The notes beneath the pieces were generated by a model. It searched no databases. It saw only the letters and a list, made by a program, of their open reading frames with translations, and was not told the DNA's origin. From Candidatus Zymogenus sp. (lineage in GTDB: Bacteria; Desulfobacterota; Zymogenia; Zymogenales; Zymogenaceae), in assembly GCA_030613285.1 (NCBI GenBank), contig JAUWME010000054.1, forward strand, positions 1-9,483: a DNA stretch of 9,483 nucleotides. Direction: 5' to 3'. Shown here piece after piece: positions 1 through 7,701 of this stretch. Each line of letters begins with the position of its first letter. Positions within the stretch are counted from its first letter, which is position 1. The position numbers and the translations under genes were made by a program.

Positions 1-905
1 CCCAGATGTCCACTCTCCTCGATTATAAGTACAGGCAGCGCTGGGCCGCAGAGAGAGGAGGCCACGGGAAGGGAAAAGATCAACACGGGAAAAACGGTGA
101 AGACCTGATAATCCCCGTCCCAGTTGGAACAGAGGTCAAAGACGTCGATGAGGAAGGGCTGATAGTCGATATTACCGAGCCAAATAAAAAAATATTAATC
201 CTCAAGGGAGGCAGGGGGGGGAGAGGAAACGCCCGCTTTACTACCTCAACGAACAGAGCGCCAAGAGAATTTGAAAAGGGTGAGGCCGAAAACGAGATAC
301 GAATACAGCTCTCGCTTAAGGTCATTGCCGATGTTGGCATTATCGGGTTTCCCAACGCCGGTAAATCTACCCTGATAAGCAAAATATCCAAGGCAAAGCC
401 GAAGATTGCCGACTATCCTTTTACTACCCTTACCCCCACATTAGGAATTGTGTCGCTAACTGGCGATAGAACTCTCGTGGTTGTTGACATCCCCGGAATT
501 ATCGAAGGGGCGCACAAGGGCGTTGGGCTGGGAATAAGATTTTTGAAACATGTGGAGCGGGCAAAGGTTCTAATTCACCTTTTGGACTTGGATCCACAAA
601 ATGGAAGAGACCCCGCCAAAGATTATGAAATGCTCAACTTTGAAATGAAATCCTTCAGTGAAAAACTCTCTCAAAAGCCCAGGGTGGTGGCGGCAAACAA
701 AATTGACCTTCCCGGCTCCCAAGAAAGATTGGAGGAGCTTAGAAATGAACTGGGCAGATTAGATATTGACATTTTTCCAGTTTCTGCTATCAATAGGGAT
801 GGAGTAAAAGAGCTCCTCAACGAAGTGTATAAAATGACAATAGAAATAGATATGTCGAAAGATGAAGACGCGAATGGAGGCGAAAAGGTTGGTGATGGGA
901 GTTAA
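1..905 (+). CDS. obg: GTPase Obg/CgtA, 5'-truncated by the window
   Basis: Obg is an essential GTPase that binds the 50S ribosomal subunit and acts in its maturation and in stress signalling. Counting from the first Met in the window (position 6), residues 1 to ~105 are the rest of the glycine-rich Obg fold (HGKNGEDL, GGRGGRGNARF). The G domain follows: G1 GFPNAGKST at 114-122, the YPFTTL switch at 137-142, G3 DIPG at 161-164, G4 NKID at 231-234 and G5 SA at 260-261. The Met at position 6 aligns inside the Obg fold (family pattern: NLxTLLDFxY), so it is not the true start and about 50 residues lie upstream of the window. The protein ends soon after the G domain with an acidic tail and has no OCT-type C-terminal domain, as in many proteobacterial short forms. 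Its last codons overlap the proB start region, which suggests translational coupling. Confidence 0.96.
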   Translation, partial: QMSTLLDYKYRQRWAAERGGHGKGKDQHGKNGEDLIIPVPVGTEVKDVDEEGLIVDITEPNKKILILKGGRGGRGNARFTTSTNRAPREFEKGEAENEIRIQLSLKVIADVGIIGFPNAGKSTLISKISKAKPKIADYPFTTLTPTLGIVSLTGDRTLVVVDIPGIIEGAHKGVGLGIRFLKHVERAKVLIHLLDLDPQNGRDPAKDYEMLNFEMKSFSEKLSQKPRVVAANKIDLPGSQERLEELRNELGRLDIDIFPVSAINRDGVKELLNEVYKMTIEIDMSKDEDANGGEKVGDGS

Positions 906-2058
906 AGATAAACCAACTTATTTTAATAGTCAAATGCGACAAAAGCTGATCGGCAACGTAAAAAGGGCCGTAATAAAAATTGGGAGCGGCGTCCTGACAG
1001 CAAAGGACGGCCTCAATATCGCCGTTATCGAGAGAATTGCCTCGGAAATTGCAATCCTCAAAAGGCGGGGGATCGAGTTTGCAATTGTCTCCTCAGGATC
1101 AATCGCAGCAGGTGTGCCCAAGCTCGGTTTTAGTCAACGACCAACGGCAATGGCGGAGCTTCAGGCCGCGGCCTCAGTCGGGCAGACATCCCTGATGAGG
1201 GCATACGAACGTTCATTTGAAAAATACGACATCATGGTTGGTCAGATACTCCTGACAAACAGGGATTTGAGTTACAGACACAGATTTATCAACGCAAAAA
1301 ATACAATCTCAACCCTTTTGGAACTGGGTATCATCCCAATAATTAACGAAAACGACACGGTGGTTGTAGATGAAATCCGCCTCGGTGACAACGATTTTCT
1401 CGCCGCCCAGATAATAAACCTTGTTGGTGCTGACCTCCTTTTGCTTTTGACCGATACCGGCGGGTTTTACGACAAAGACCCAAACCTCAACAACGATGCG
1501 AAACTAATATCGGTAGTCGAAAATATTACAGAAGAGGTAAGCCACCTTGCCGCGGATACCTCAACTAGTGTCGGCAGCGGCGGGATGAAGACAAAGGTCG
1601 AGGCCTCCGAGATGGCCGTCGAAATGGGAATCCCAGCAGTAATTGGAAACGGACTTCAAGAAAACTCCATCATCGATATCTTTGAGGCCAAAGATGTGGG
1701 GACGCTTTTTCTCCCCAAAAAAGAGGGATTGAAAAGCAAAAAACACTGGATTAGATATTCACCAAATATCAACGGATCGATTGAGGTGGACGGGGGCGCC
1801 TTTGAGGCTATCGCCAAAAGAGGAAAGAGCCTCCTCCCCGGCGGCATCGTAATGGTAAACGGAAAGTTCAAAGAAAAAGAGATTGTCTCCTTGATGGGCC
1901 CCGAAGGCCAGGAATTTGCCAGAGGGCAGGTCAATTACGACTATCACGATCTCCTAAAAATGAAAGGAAAAAAGACCGATGAGATAAAGAGGGAACTGGG
2001 CAATAAATATCCCGACGAGGTCATACATCGGGACAATCTTGTCCTTATCGACAGATAA
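895..2058 (+). CDS. proB: Glutamate 5-kinase ProB with PUA domain
   Basis: ProB phosphorylates L-glutamate with ATP, the first step of proline synthesis in the cytoplasm. Numbering from the internal Met at 934, the amino-acid-kinase domain shows VIKIGSGVLT near residue 13, VSSGSIAAG at 52-60, NENDTV at 138-143, LGDNDFLAAQ at 150-159, LTDTGGFYDKDP at 172-183 and the GSGGMKTKVEA loop near 214. A PUA domain follows from about residue 279 to the end. The start is uncertain. The open frame reaches back to ATG 862; TTG 889, GTG 892 and ATG 895 lie 8-14 bases after a TGGAGG at 875-880; and ATG 934 gives MRQKLIGNVKR, which aligns best with the usual ProB N-terminus but has no clear ribosome site. I chose 895, which overlaps the obg stop by 11 bases. 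proA, its usual pathway partner, does not follow here. Confidence 0.93.
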   Translation: MGVKDKPTYFNSQMRQKLIGNVKRAVIKIGSGVLTAKDGLNIAVIERIASEIAILKRRGIEFAIVSSGSIAAGVPKLGFSQRPTAMAELQAAASVGQTSLMRAYERSFEKYDIMVGQILLTNRDLSYRHRFINAKNTISTLLELGIIPIINENDTVVVDEIRLGDNDFLAAQIINLVGADLLLLLTDTGGFYDKDPNLNNDAKLISVVENITEEVSHLAADTSTSVGSGGMKTKVEASEMAVEMGIPAVIGNGLQENSIIDIFEAKDVGTLFLPKKEGLKSKKHWIRYSPNINGSIEVDGGAFEAIAKRGKSLLPGGIVMVNGKFKEKEIVSLMGPEGQEFARGQVNYDYHDLLKMKGKKTDEIKRELGNKYPDEVIHRDNLVLIDR

Positions 2059-2063
2059 GCCCC

Positions 2064-2165
2064 TGCCGTAAATTCTGTAAGATGGATTGTGGAATGTTGA
2101 AAGGTTGGTGAAGTTTGGGAGTTGGGGTTGTTGCTGTAAATGTCGTTGGGAGGATTGCCGTAAAT
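2064..2165. repeat. G/T-rich spacer with three copies of TGCYGTAAAT
   Basis: TGCCGTAAAT occurs at 2064-2073 and 2156-2165, and the one-mismatch copy TGCTGTAAAT at 2132-2141. The stretch between them is unusually poor in C and rich in G and T on the + strand, with several GTTGGG/GTTGGTG words. I see no convincing gene or terminator in it. It could be decayed sequence or a weak protein-binding array; spacing between copies is irregular (68 and 24 bases). Confidence 0.4.
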
Positions 2166-2255
2166 TTAAGGGTCATCCGATTAATGTGTATCTGAACAAA
2201 ATGGAAAAGTACTTTTTAAGGATTTATTAGAAAGATAGATGGTGGATTTGAGGGC

Positions 2256-2343
2256 AGCAGAATCTCGAATTTTGTCAAAGGCGAGCAAAGCTCGTCGCCG
2301 TAGGCGATCGAGACCCTTGACAAAATTCTTAAGGGATTCTGCT
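2256..2343. repeat. 88-base palindromic element with two internal hairpins (REP/MITE-like)
   Basis: The outer stem is AGCAGAATC (2256-2264) pairing perfectly with GATTCTGCT (2335-2343). After an asymmetric internal loop (3 bases left, 7 right), a second stem pairs AATTTTGTCAA (2268-2278) with TTGACAAAATT (2317-2327). Two perfect small hairpins stand side by side inside: CGAGC-aaa-GCTCG (2282-2294) and TCGCC-gta-GGCGA (2295-2307). TCTCGA (2263-2268) and TCGAGA (2308-2313) offer an alternative pairing, as do GGCGA (2280-2284) and TCGCC (2295-2299). The cloverleaf-like layout is typical of small dispersed palindromic elements. There is no transposase, and I see no target-site duplication next to the ends. 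Dispersal in the genome cannot be judged from one copy. Confidence 0.75.
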
Positions 2344-2348
2344 ATAAT
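2317..2348 (+). promoter_or_regulatory. Candidate sigma70 promoter in the right arm of the palindrome
   Basis: A perfect TTGACA (2317-2322) and a perfect TATAAT (2343-2348) preceded by TG at 2340-2341 (extended -10, TGCTATAAT) lie in the right arm and its immediate flank. The spacer is 20 bases, longer than the usual 16-18, so the extended -10 may do most of the work. Transcription would run into leuD with a leader of about 165 bases. It is the best promoter I can see for the leuD-to-truA cluster. I see no leucine-rich leader peptide or T-box sequence in that leader. Confidence 0.5.
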
Positions 2349-2507
2349 AGAAACAAGGCGGGAAAAATGTTTTAGATTTATCATCGATAGACGTCTGAAT
2401 ACTACTGATTGTAATAATGCCATAAAACTGTTAAGCAAAATAACATTTTTCTCCGCTTAAAAACAATAACGTTTAGGTACTCAAAATCAGGAAGAAACAT
2501 ATAATAA

Positions 2508-2513
2508 AAGAGG
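2508..2513 (+). promoter_or_regulatory. Ribosome binding site that fixes the GTG start of leuD
   Basis: AAGAGG lies 8 bases before GTG 2522. The reading from that GTG begins [17 protein letters not shown], which matches the usual N-terminus of the short LeuD family, so GTG rather than a later ATG is the start. Confidence 0.65.
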
Positions 2514-2521
2514 AATGGTCA

Positions 2522-3016
2522 GTGAAATACAAAGGTAAAGTTTACAAGATGGGCGACGACATAGACACAGATGCGATAATACCAGCGAGGTTTCTCAACA
2601 CATCTGACCACGAAGAGCTGGGTTCCCACGTCATGGAGGATTACGCCCCGGATTTTAGGGGGAGCGTTCGCGCTGGCGGAATACTCGTTGCCGGAAGAAA
2701 CTTCGGATGTGGCTCTTCGAGGGAACACGCCCCCGTGGCAATTAAGGTCTCTGGGGTACCAATTGTTATCGCCGAAAGCTTTGCAAGGATTTTTTACAGA
2801 AATTCCTTTAACACTGGGCTTGCCATCATGGAATCCCCGGAGGCAGTAAAAGGGATTAAGAAAGGGGACGAGGTGGAGGGGGACACCGAAAGCGGAGAGA
2901 TAAATAATCTTACCACGGGAGAAAAATTTCAGGCAAAATCAATACCGCCATTTATGGCCGAACTTATTTCGGATGGCGGGCTTATCCCACATTTAAAGAA
3001 AAAACTTGAGAAGTAG
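2522..3016 (+). CDS. leuD: 3-isopropylmalate dehydratase small subunit
   Basis: With the iron-sulfur large subunit LeuC, this protein isomerises 2-isopropylmalate to 3-isopropylmalate in leucine synthesis. At 164 residues it is the short LeuD/HacB-like type that is common in archaea and many anaerobic bacteria, rather than the ~200-residue enterobacterial type. The swivelling aconitase-like domain shows [17 protein letters not shown] at 11-27, [12 protein letters not shown] at 60-71 (substrate-binding loop) and [11 protein letters not shown] at 84-94. It starts with GTG. leuC, normally just upstream, is not in the window; a structured non-coding gap lies there instead. leuB follows after 4 bases. 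Confidence 0.95.
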   Translation: MKYKGKVYKMGDDIDTDAIIPARFLNTSDHEELGSHVMEDYAPDFRGSVRAGGILVAGRNFGCGSSREHAPVAIKVSGVPIVIAESFARIFYRNSFNTGLAIMESPEAVKGIKKGDEVEGDTESGEINNLTTGEKFQAKSIPPFMAELISDGGLIPHLKKKLEK

Positions 3017-3020
3017 ATAA

Positions 3021-4127
3021 ATGAAAAAGCAAATAAAAAAACATCAGATAGCACTGCTGCCCGGAGACGGAGTGGGCGTTGAGGTAACACGGGAAGCTGT
3101 AAAGGTCCTTAAGGCGGTATCGTCCAATGTTAATGCCAACATTAATGAAATTGCGTTTGATTTTGTTGAGTGTCCAGTAGGGGGTGCGGCGATAGATGAG
3201 TACGGTACTCCACTGCCGGAGGATACAATGAAAGTAGTTGAAAAATCGGCCGCAATCCTTTTGGGGGCAGTGGGCGGCCCAAAGTGGGACGATCTCCACA
3301 CAAACCAACGACCAGAGGCAGCGCTTCTGAAACTGAGGTCATCCCTTGGACTTTTTTGCAATTTACGACCGGCGGTTATCTTTCCCGGTCTTGAGGGCGC
3401 CTCAACCATCAAGGAGGAAGTGATTCGAGGTATCGATATTATGGTGGTAAGGGAGCTTACGGGGGGGATTTATTTTGGGGAACCCAGGGGGATAAAAAAA
3501 GGGAGAACCGTACGGGTGGGAATAAACACCTTATCGTATGAGGAATCCGAAATTCGGCGGATTGCCAAAATGGCCTTTAAGGTTGCAAGTAAGCGGAAAA
3601 AAAAGGTAACATCGGTCGACAAAGCCAATGTCTTGGAATCGATGGCACTCTGGCGGGAGGTTGTAACCAAAGTGGCAAGAGACTTTCCCGATGTAGAATT
3701 GGAACATATGTACGTGGACAACTGTGCCATGCAGTTGATAAAATCCCCAAGAGATTTCGATACTCTTTTGACAACGAATCTATTTGGTGATATACTAAGC
3801 GACGAGGCCGCAATGTTGACAGGGTCCATTGGAATGTTGCCCTCTGCGAGTTTGAGGGGTGAGGGTGGCCAGGGGATGTATGAGCCTGTACACGGAAGTG
3901 CCCCGGATATTGCGGGAAAGTCAATTGCAAATCCCATAGCATCGATATTGTCCGCAGCGATGATGTTGAGGTATTCCTTCTTGGCCGATGAGGCGGCAGA
4001 TGCCATTGAGAAAGCGGCGAGGAAGGCAGTGGCCGAGGGCTTGATGACCAAAGATATCTTCAGGGGAGAGGGAAAAGAGGTAACTACCTCTGAGATGGGC
4101 GATTATATTGCAGAAAATCTTGAATAA
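3021..4127 (+). CDS. leuB: 3-isopropylmalate dehydrogenase
   Basis: LeuB oxidises and decarboxylates 3-isopropylmalate with NAD+ to give the precursor of leucine; it is a cytoplasmic, metal-dependent enzyme. The 368 residues match the family length. Visible motifs are LLPGDGVG at 12-19, the substrate-binding arginines in [13 protein letters not shown] (R106, R116) and R144 in the [14 protein letters not shown] segment, VDKANVL around K201, YVDNCAMQL at 231-239, and the metal-binding aspartates of [13 protein letters not shown] (D257, D261) with D233. [10 protein letters not shown] near 291-300 is the cofactor-loop signature. The ATG at 3021 follows the leuD stop by 4 bases, with GAGAAG as a plausible ribosome site inside the end of leuD. 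The extra lysine-rich N-terminus (MKKQIKKHQ) is unremarkable. Confidence 0.97.
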   Translation: MKKQIKKHQIALLPGDGVGVEVTREAVKVLKAVSSNVNANINEIAFDFVECPVGGAAIDEYGTPLPEDTMKVVEKSAAILLGAVGGPKWDDLHTNQRPEAALLKLRSSLGLFCNLRPAVIFPGLEGASTIKEEVIRGIDIMVVRELTGGIYFGEPRGIKKGRTVRVGINTLSYEESEIRRIAKMAFKVASKRKKKVTSVDKANVLESMALWREVVTKVARDFPDVELEHMYVDNCAMQLIKSPRDFDTLLTTNLFGDILSDEAAMLTGSIGMLPSASLRGEGGQGMYEPVHGSAPDIAGKSIANPIASILSAAMMLRYSFLADEAADAIEKAARKAVAEGLMTKDIFRGEGKEVTTSEMGDYIAENLE

Positions 4128-4149
4128 GTAGAGGAGAAAAAGGGAAAAT

Positions 4150-5172
4150 ATGGCTGATAAAAAATATTGTGTTGCGGTGGCAGGTGCAACCGGTGCCGTT
4201 GGAAGCGAGATGATAAAGACCTTGGAGATGAGGAAATTTCCCATAGGGGAGTTGAGACCCCTTGCGTCTGTGAGATCGAAGGGTAAGACCATTAAGTTTA
4301 ATGGTGAAGATGTTACGGTTGGTTTGCTTTCCAAAGATTCATTTTCGGGTGTGGATGTTGCCCTTTTTTCTGCCGGTGGTGACAGAAGCATCGAGTTTGC
4401 CCCATCCGCCGCAGATGCAGGGGCCGTAGTTGTCGATAACTCCAGCGCCTTTCGGATGGAAGACGATATTCCCCTCGTGGTGCCGGAGGTTAACCCCCAC
4501 AGAATTGCCGATTACAAAAATCGGGGAATTATTGCCAACCCAAACTGTTCCACCATACAGATGGTGGTGGTACTAAAACCAATTCACGATGCCGCAAAGA
4601 TAAAAAGGGTTGTGGTGTCCACATATCAGGCGGTTTCCGGCTCTGGGCTTGTGGCCATAGACGAACTTACCGAGCAGTCAAGGGCGGTTTTAGACTCCAA
4701 AGATTTTATTCCCTCGGTTTATCCGCATCAAATTGCCTTTAACAGCCTTCCCCACATTGATTCTTTTCTTGAAAACGGGTACACTAAAGAAGAGATAAAG
4801 ATGACAAACGAGACCATCAAGATATTGGAGGATGAGAGTATCGCTGTTACCGCCACGACGGTGAGAATCCCCGTTTTTTACAGCCACAGCGAGTCTGTCA
4901 ACATTGAGACAGAAAAAAAACTCACTGTTTCTGATGTAAGAAAAATCCTTGGAGGTGCCCCCGGTGTTGTTGTTCAAGACGATCCCCAAAAAAATATCTA
5001 TCCCCTTGCAACCAATGCCGCAGGAAAAGATGAGACCTTTGTGGGGAGAATAAGGGAAGATTTCAGCATCGCAAACGGGATTAATATGTGGATTGTTTCT
5101 GATAACATCAGAAAGGGAGCGGCGCTAAATGCCGTACAGATAGCCGAATATCTTATTGAGAAGCATCTGTAG
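4150..5172 (+). CDS. asd: Aspartate-semialdehyde dehydrogenase
   Basis: Asd reduces aspartyl phosphate with NADPH to aspartate semialdehyde, the branch point to lysine/diaminopimelate, threonine and methionine. The 340 residues fit the Gram-positive/deltaproteobacterial form of the enzyme. The nucleotide-binding loop GATGAVG is at 12-18, phosphate-binding R102 lies in DNSSAFRM, the catalytic cysteine is C133 in NPNCSTIQ, and Q160 lies in STYQAVSG. R239 and H246 lie in RIPVFYSHSESV, with H246 the likely general base. AGGG at 4141-4144, 5 bases before ATG, with GAGGAG further up, supports the start. It lies 22 bases after leuB, an arrangement seen in many proteobacteria. Confidence 0.97.
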   Translation: MADKKYCVAVAGATGAVGSEMIKTLEMRKFPIGELRPLASVRSKGKTIKFNGEDVTVGLLSKDSFSGVDVALFSAGGDRSIEFAPSAADAGAVVVDNSSAFRMEDDIPLVVPEVNPHRIADYKNRGIIANPNCSTIQMVVVLKPIHDAAKIKRVVVSTYQAVSGSGLVAIDELTEQSRAVLDSKDFIPSVYPHQIAFNSLPHIDSFLENGYTKEEIKMTNETIKILEDESIAVTATTVRIPVFYSHSESVNIETEKKLTVSDVRKILGGAPGVVVQDDPQKNIYPLATNAAGKDETFVGRIREDFSIANGINMWIVSDNIRKGAALNAVQIAEYLIEKHL

Positions 5173-5180
5173 TTTAAAAA

Positions 5181-7688
5181 ATGAGCATTGCAAAAATAGA
5201 AAAAGAGTATCTCGAACTTCTGGAAAAGGGGAGCATCCCTGTAGATGAGCGACTTTCTATCTCCAAGGGAATACTTGCCGACGGAACTCCTACCCCTCTA
5301 CGTGTTTTAGCAAGGCTTTTTCTTGATAATGCAATTGTTATAAAAGAAGAGGCAAAAAAGTCAATTCTGAGACTTCAGGAGAGTGACCTTTCAAAAATCG
5401 CATCTGATGATACTACCCATTCATCGCTCCTTCTTCTTTTGGCCAAACATTTTCATGGCTCCCCCGCTGTGGGAATCTCAATTATCTCAAACAAAAACAC
5501 CACGGAGAAGGTACTTTTCTACCTTCAGGGAAGAGGTGATGAGGTTGATGATGCTTCGGATGAGGAGTTTATAGTTGGAGGGGGGGGTATTCAGGTTGAA
5601 AGCCATGATGATGTAGAGATTAGTGAGGAAATAGAAATTGAGATTAGTGAGGATATTGAGATTGGTGAAGAGAAGGATGTTGAGATTGGTGAGGAGATAG
5701 AGCTTAATATTAGTAATAGTGAGGGAATCGGACTTGAAGTTCCATCAGAGGGGGATATTGATGGAGATATTCCCTCGGCAGGGACACCTGATTTGACAGC
5801 TAATTCCAAAGCAAGACAAAGTGAAGAAGTTTTCAAGTTTGTCCCGGAGAGGTATACCGACGGTGATATGGAGGTAATCATCGAGTTGGAGGAGACCGAT
5901 GATTTTGATGAGGAGGAGGAGATAGTAATTAGTGATAAGGGTGCTGTTGCTACTGACGAGTTTATCCAAGACGCGCCCCAAAGAGATGAGATGATCACCG
6001 ATGAGGAGATAAAAAGCGCTGATATAGATATTGGGATTACACACCACGATGAGGGTGACCAAATAATCGAGGATGACGTTCTTTTTGAGCAAAAGGAACA
6101 TCTTGATGAAGAGGGGGGTGGATTTTCAACTACCATTGACAGCATTGAAGACAAAGTAGGCGAGATATTTGATATCGATCTTGGGGATACTGATACCCAA
6201 GGAGACGGGGCATTGGGGGGCACTGAAGGAGGAATGGAGTTTGAATCGGGCTTAGATATTCCCGGAATGGAGACCCCTGTGGAAGGAAATTCGCCGCTTG
6301 AATCCCTAGGGCCAATTGGTGGTTTTGGCGGGGGAGTGGACGAGCAACTGACGAATACAGGCAGAGAGCAAACTGATGTATCTACTCCTCTTTCCGAAAA
6401 GAGGTTTATTACCCATCTTGCCACCAAAAGAGATGCCGGTAAGGTAACGGTTAAGGAGTTATTTGCAAAGGTGGCAAAAATCGCTGTTCCTGTGGCTGTA
6501 GTTGTTTTGGTTTTTGTTGCGTTGTGGGTGTTTTGGCCGAAGAGTGAAGTCTCTGTTGAGGCATTTAACAACGGGGTCAATCGAGTTTTTGTAAAAGCTA
6601 AAAATGAGGGTTTAAATCTAAAACTCAATAATCCCTTTCCCAAGGGAAGCTTTATTTACAAATGGGAGCCTGGTAAGGTTCAGGAGGAGAAAGGTTATAG
6701 TCCCAATGGTAAAGCATACGATGATAAAAAGCTAAAGGAGGATCTGTTAGGTTTTAAAGTAAAATATGAAAGGGAGCTGGAATATGAAAAGATTTCAGAA
6801 GAGCTTTCTATCAAAAGAAAAAATTTGTCCACGGCTTTAAAAAAGAGCAAAGAGATAGACGAAAAACTCTCCCGTTTAGAAGCAGAAAATGATAGCTATC
6901 TCAAAAAATATAGAGGAGAAAGTCTAAAAAGAGTCGTAGTTCTTGAAGAGCGGGGCAATGAGATTAGGGAGCTGAAGAGGTTATTTGAAAAAGAGAAGCT
7001 GAAGATTAAAAAGATAGAAAGTGAGATGGCCGACGTAAGAAGAAGAGTTGCGGACTTTGAGAGAGACAATATTCCAACGGCAGATGACCACGGTTATTAC
7101 GCGAATAAACAAGAATTGGATGAGTTGACAGCGGAGTATAGAAAGATAAAGCCGAAATTTGATAATTTTAGTTTGCGTTATAATGGTATCCTAAATAAGC
7201 TGGAAAACAAATACAAACAAAAATTGAGCATTATTGATAGAATCATAGAAATTGGTCAAAAAGTTTCCGAATTAGATAGAGAAAAAAACAAAATTGAAAA
7301 AAGAAAAAGGGCTTTGAGGGCGAAGATTGGAAAACTTGAAAATAGTTTATACGATCTTGAAGACAAAAATGCCACGGGAGAATTGATTACTGATGAGAAT
7401 CTCCCCATTTATCTTTTAGTAAGTAAATACATTAGGGAACAAGAGAAATTACAAGTAGATAGCGGGCTGAAAGGGAATGATGAGGTTTCTTATTTTGAAA
7501 CATATACAATAAAACAAAAGAAAGCAGATATAACAATTACGTTAGAGAACAAAGAGGGGACAAAAGAGAAGAAAAAGTATTCTACTACTTTTATGAGGAT
7601 GATTACGAAAAAGAAGATTCTCATGTTTCAATGGGATGTAAAGACCACCGAGTGGGTTCTTACATCGATCTCTGAAAAAAAGAAGTAG
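5181..7688 (+). CDS. Uncharacterised single-pass membrane protein: acidic linker plus coiled coil
   Basis: I do not recognise this 835-residue protein. Residues 1-115 look alpha-helical and mildly repetitive, reminiscent of HEAT/LRV-like repeats (low confidence). Residues ~118-420 are extremely acidic and low complexity, with EISEE/EIGEE repeats at ~146-176 and Gly/Pro-rich stretches near 340-385. A basic patch (KRDAGKVTVKELFAKVAK) precedes one clear membrane helix at 434-452, which suggests N-terminus inside and C-terminus outside. Two strongly charged, lysine-rich coiled-coil stretches follow (~525-629 and ~644-727), then a ~100-residue tail that looks beta-rich. There is no signal peptide, LysM or TPR that I can see. 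The ATG is 8 bases after the asd stop without a clear ribosome site, so reinitiation is likely; ecfT follows after 13 bases. Its place between asd and the truA side recalls fimV of gammaproteobacteria. A cell-envelope scaffold is possible but unproven. Confidence 0.85.
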   Translation: MSIAKIEKEYLELLEKGSIPVDERLSISKGILADGTPTPLRVLARLFLDNAIVIKEEAKKSILRLQESDLSKIASDDTTHSSLLLLLAKHFHGSPAVGISIISNKNTTEKVLFYLQGRGDEVDDASDEEFIVGGGGIQVESHDDVEISEEIEIEISEDIEIGEEKDVEIGEEIELNISNSEGIGLEVPSEGDIDGDIPSAGTPDLTANSKARQSEEVFKFVPERYTDGDMEVIIELEETDDFDEEEEIVISDKGAVATDEFIQDAPQRDEMITDEEIKSADIDIGITHHDEGDQIIEDDVLFEQKEHLDEEGGGFSTTIDSIEDKVGEIFDIDLGDTDTQGDGALGGTEGGMEFESGLDIPGMETPVEGNSPLESLGPIGGFGGGVDEQLTNTGREQTDVSTPLSEKRFITHLATKRDAGKVTVKELFAKVAKIAVPVAVVVLVFVALWVFWPKSEVSVEAFNNGVNRVFVKAKNEGLNLKLNNPFPKGSFIYKWEPGKVQEEKGYSPNGKAYDDKKLKEDLLGFKVKYERELEYEKISEELSIKRKNLSTALKKSKEIDEKLSRLEAENDSYLKKYRGESLKRVVVLEERGNEIRELKRLFEKEKLKIKKIESEMADVRRRVADFERDNIPTADDHGYYANKQELDELTAEYRKIKPKFDNFSLRYNGILNKLENKYKQKLSIIDRIIEIGQKVSELDREKNKIEKRKRALRAKIGKLENSLYDLEDKNATGELITDENLPIYLLVSKYIREQEKLQVDSGLKGNDEVSYFETYTIKQKKADITITLENKEGTKEKKKYSTTFMRMITKKKILMFQWDVKTTEWVLTSISEKKK
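5616..5692 (+). repeat. Degenerate tandem repeat coding for EISEE/EIGEE units
   Basis: GAGATTAGTGA occurs at 5616-5626 and 5640-5650, and the variant GAGATTGGTGA at 5658-5668 and 5682-5692. The spacing is 24, 18 and 24 bases, all multiples of six, so the frame is kept. The repeats encode alternating acidic and isoleucine residues in the linker of the large membrane protein and mark a region that can expand or contract. Confidence 0.7.
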
Positions 7689-7701
7689 TTTTTTAAAAGA
7701 T

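Noticed and set aside
2256..2343. Integron attC site or tRNA-like gene
   Set aside because: It lacks the conserved attC core ends, and there are no tRNA box sequences or CCA-type end; the cloverleaf impression comes from the two small hairpins only.
2389..2396. AGACGTCT palindrome shared with the truA-bioY gap (9247-9254)
   Set aside because: An 8-base palindrome found twice in non-coding sequence is too short to argue for a common regulator.
2239..2460. 73-residue + strand reading frame in the proB-leuD gap
   Set aside because: It runs straight through the palindrome (its RRRRRS stretch is the hairpin region), has no good ribosome site and no recognisable protein character.
2500..2505. TATAAT just before leuD
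   Set aside because: No -35 box at a suitable distance, and a start point there would fall at or after the leuD ribosome site.
2349..2521. Leucine attenuator or T-box in the leader of leuD
   Set aside because: No run of leucine codons in any small frame, no T-box consensus and no strong terminator stem; TTAAGC/GCTTAA at 2431-2460 is only a weak 6-bp stem.
3470..4051. 193-residue minus-strand reading frame
   Set aside because: It is the shadow of leuB, whose catalytic motifs are intact on the + strand.
5591..6643. 350-residue minus-strand reading frame rich in Ser
   Set aside because: It is the antisense of the GA-rich acidic linker of the membrane protein; the Ser/Ile bias comes from complementing GAG/GAT codons.
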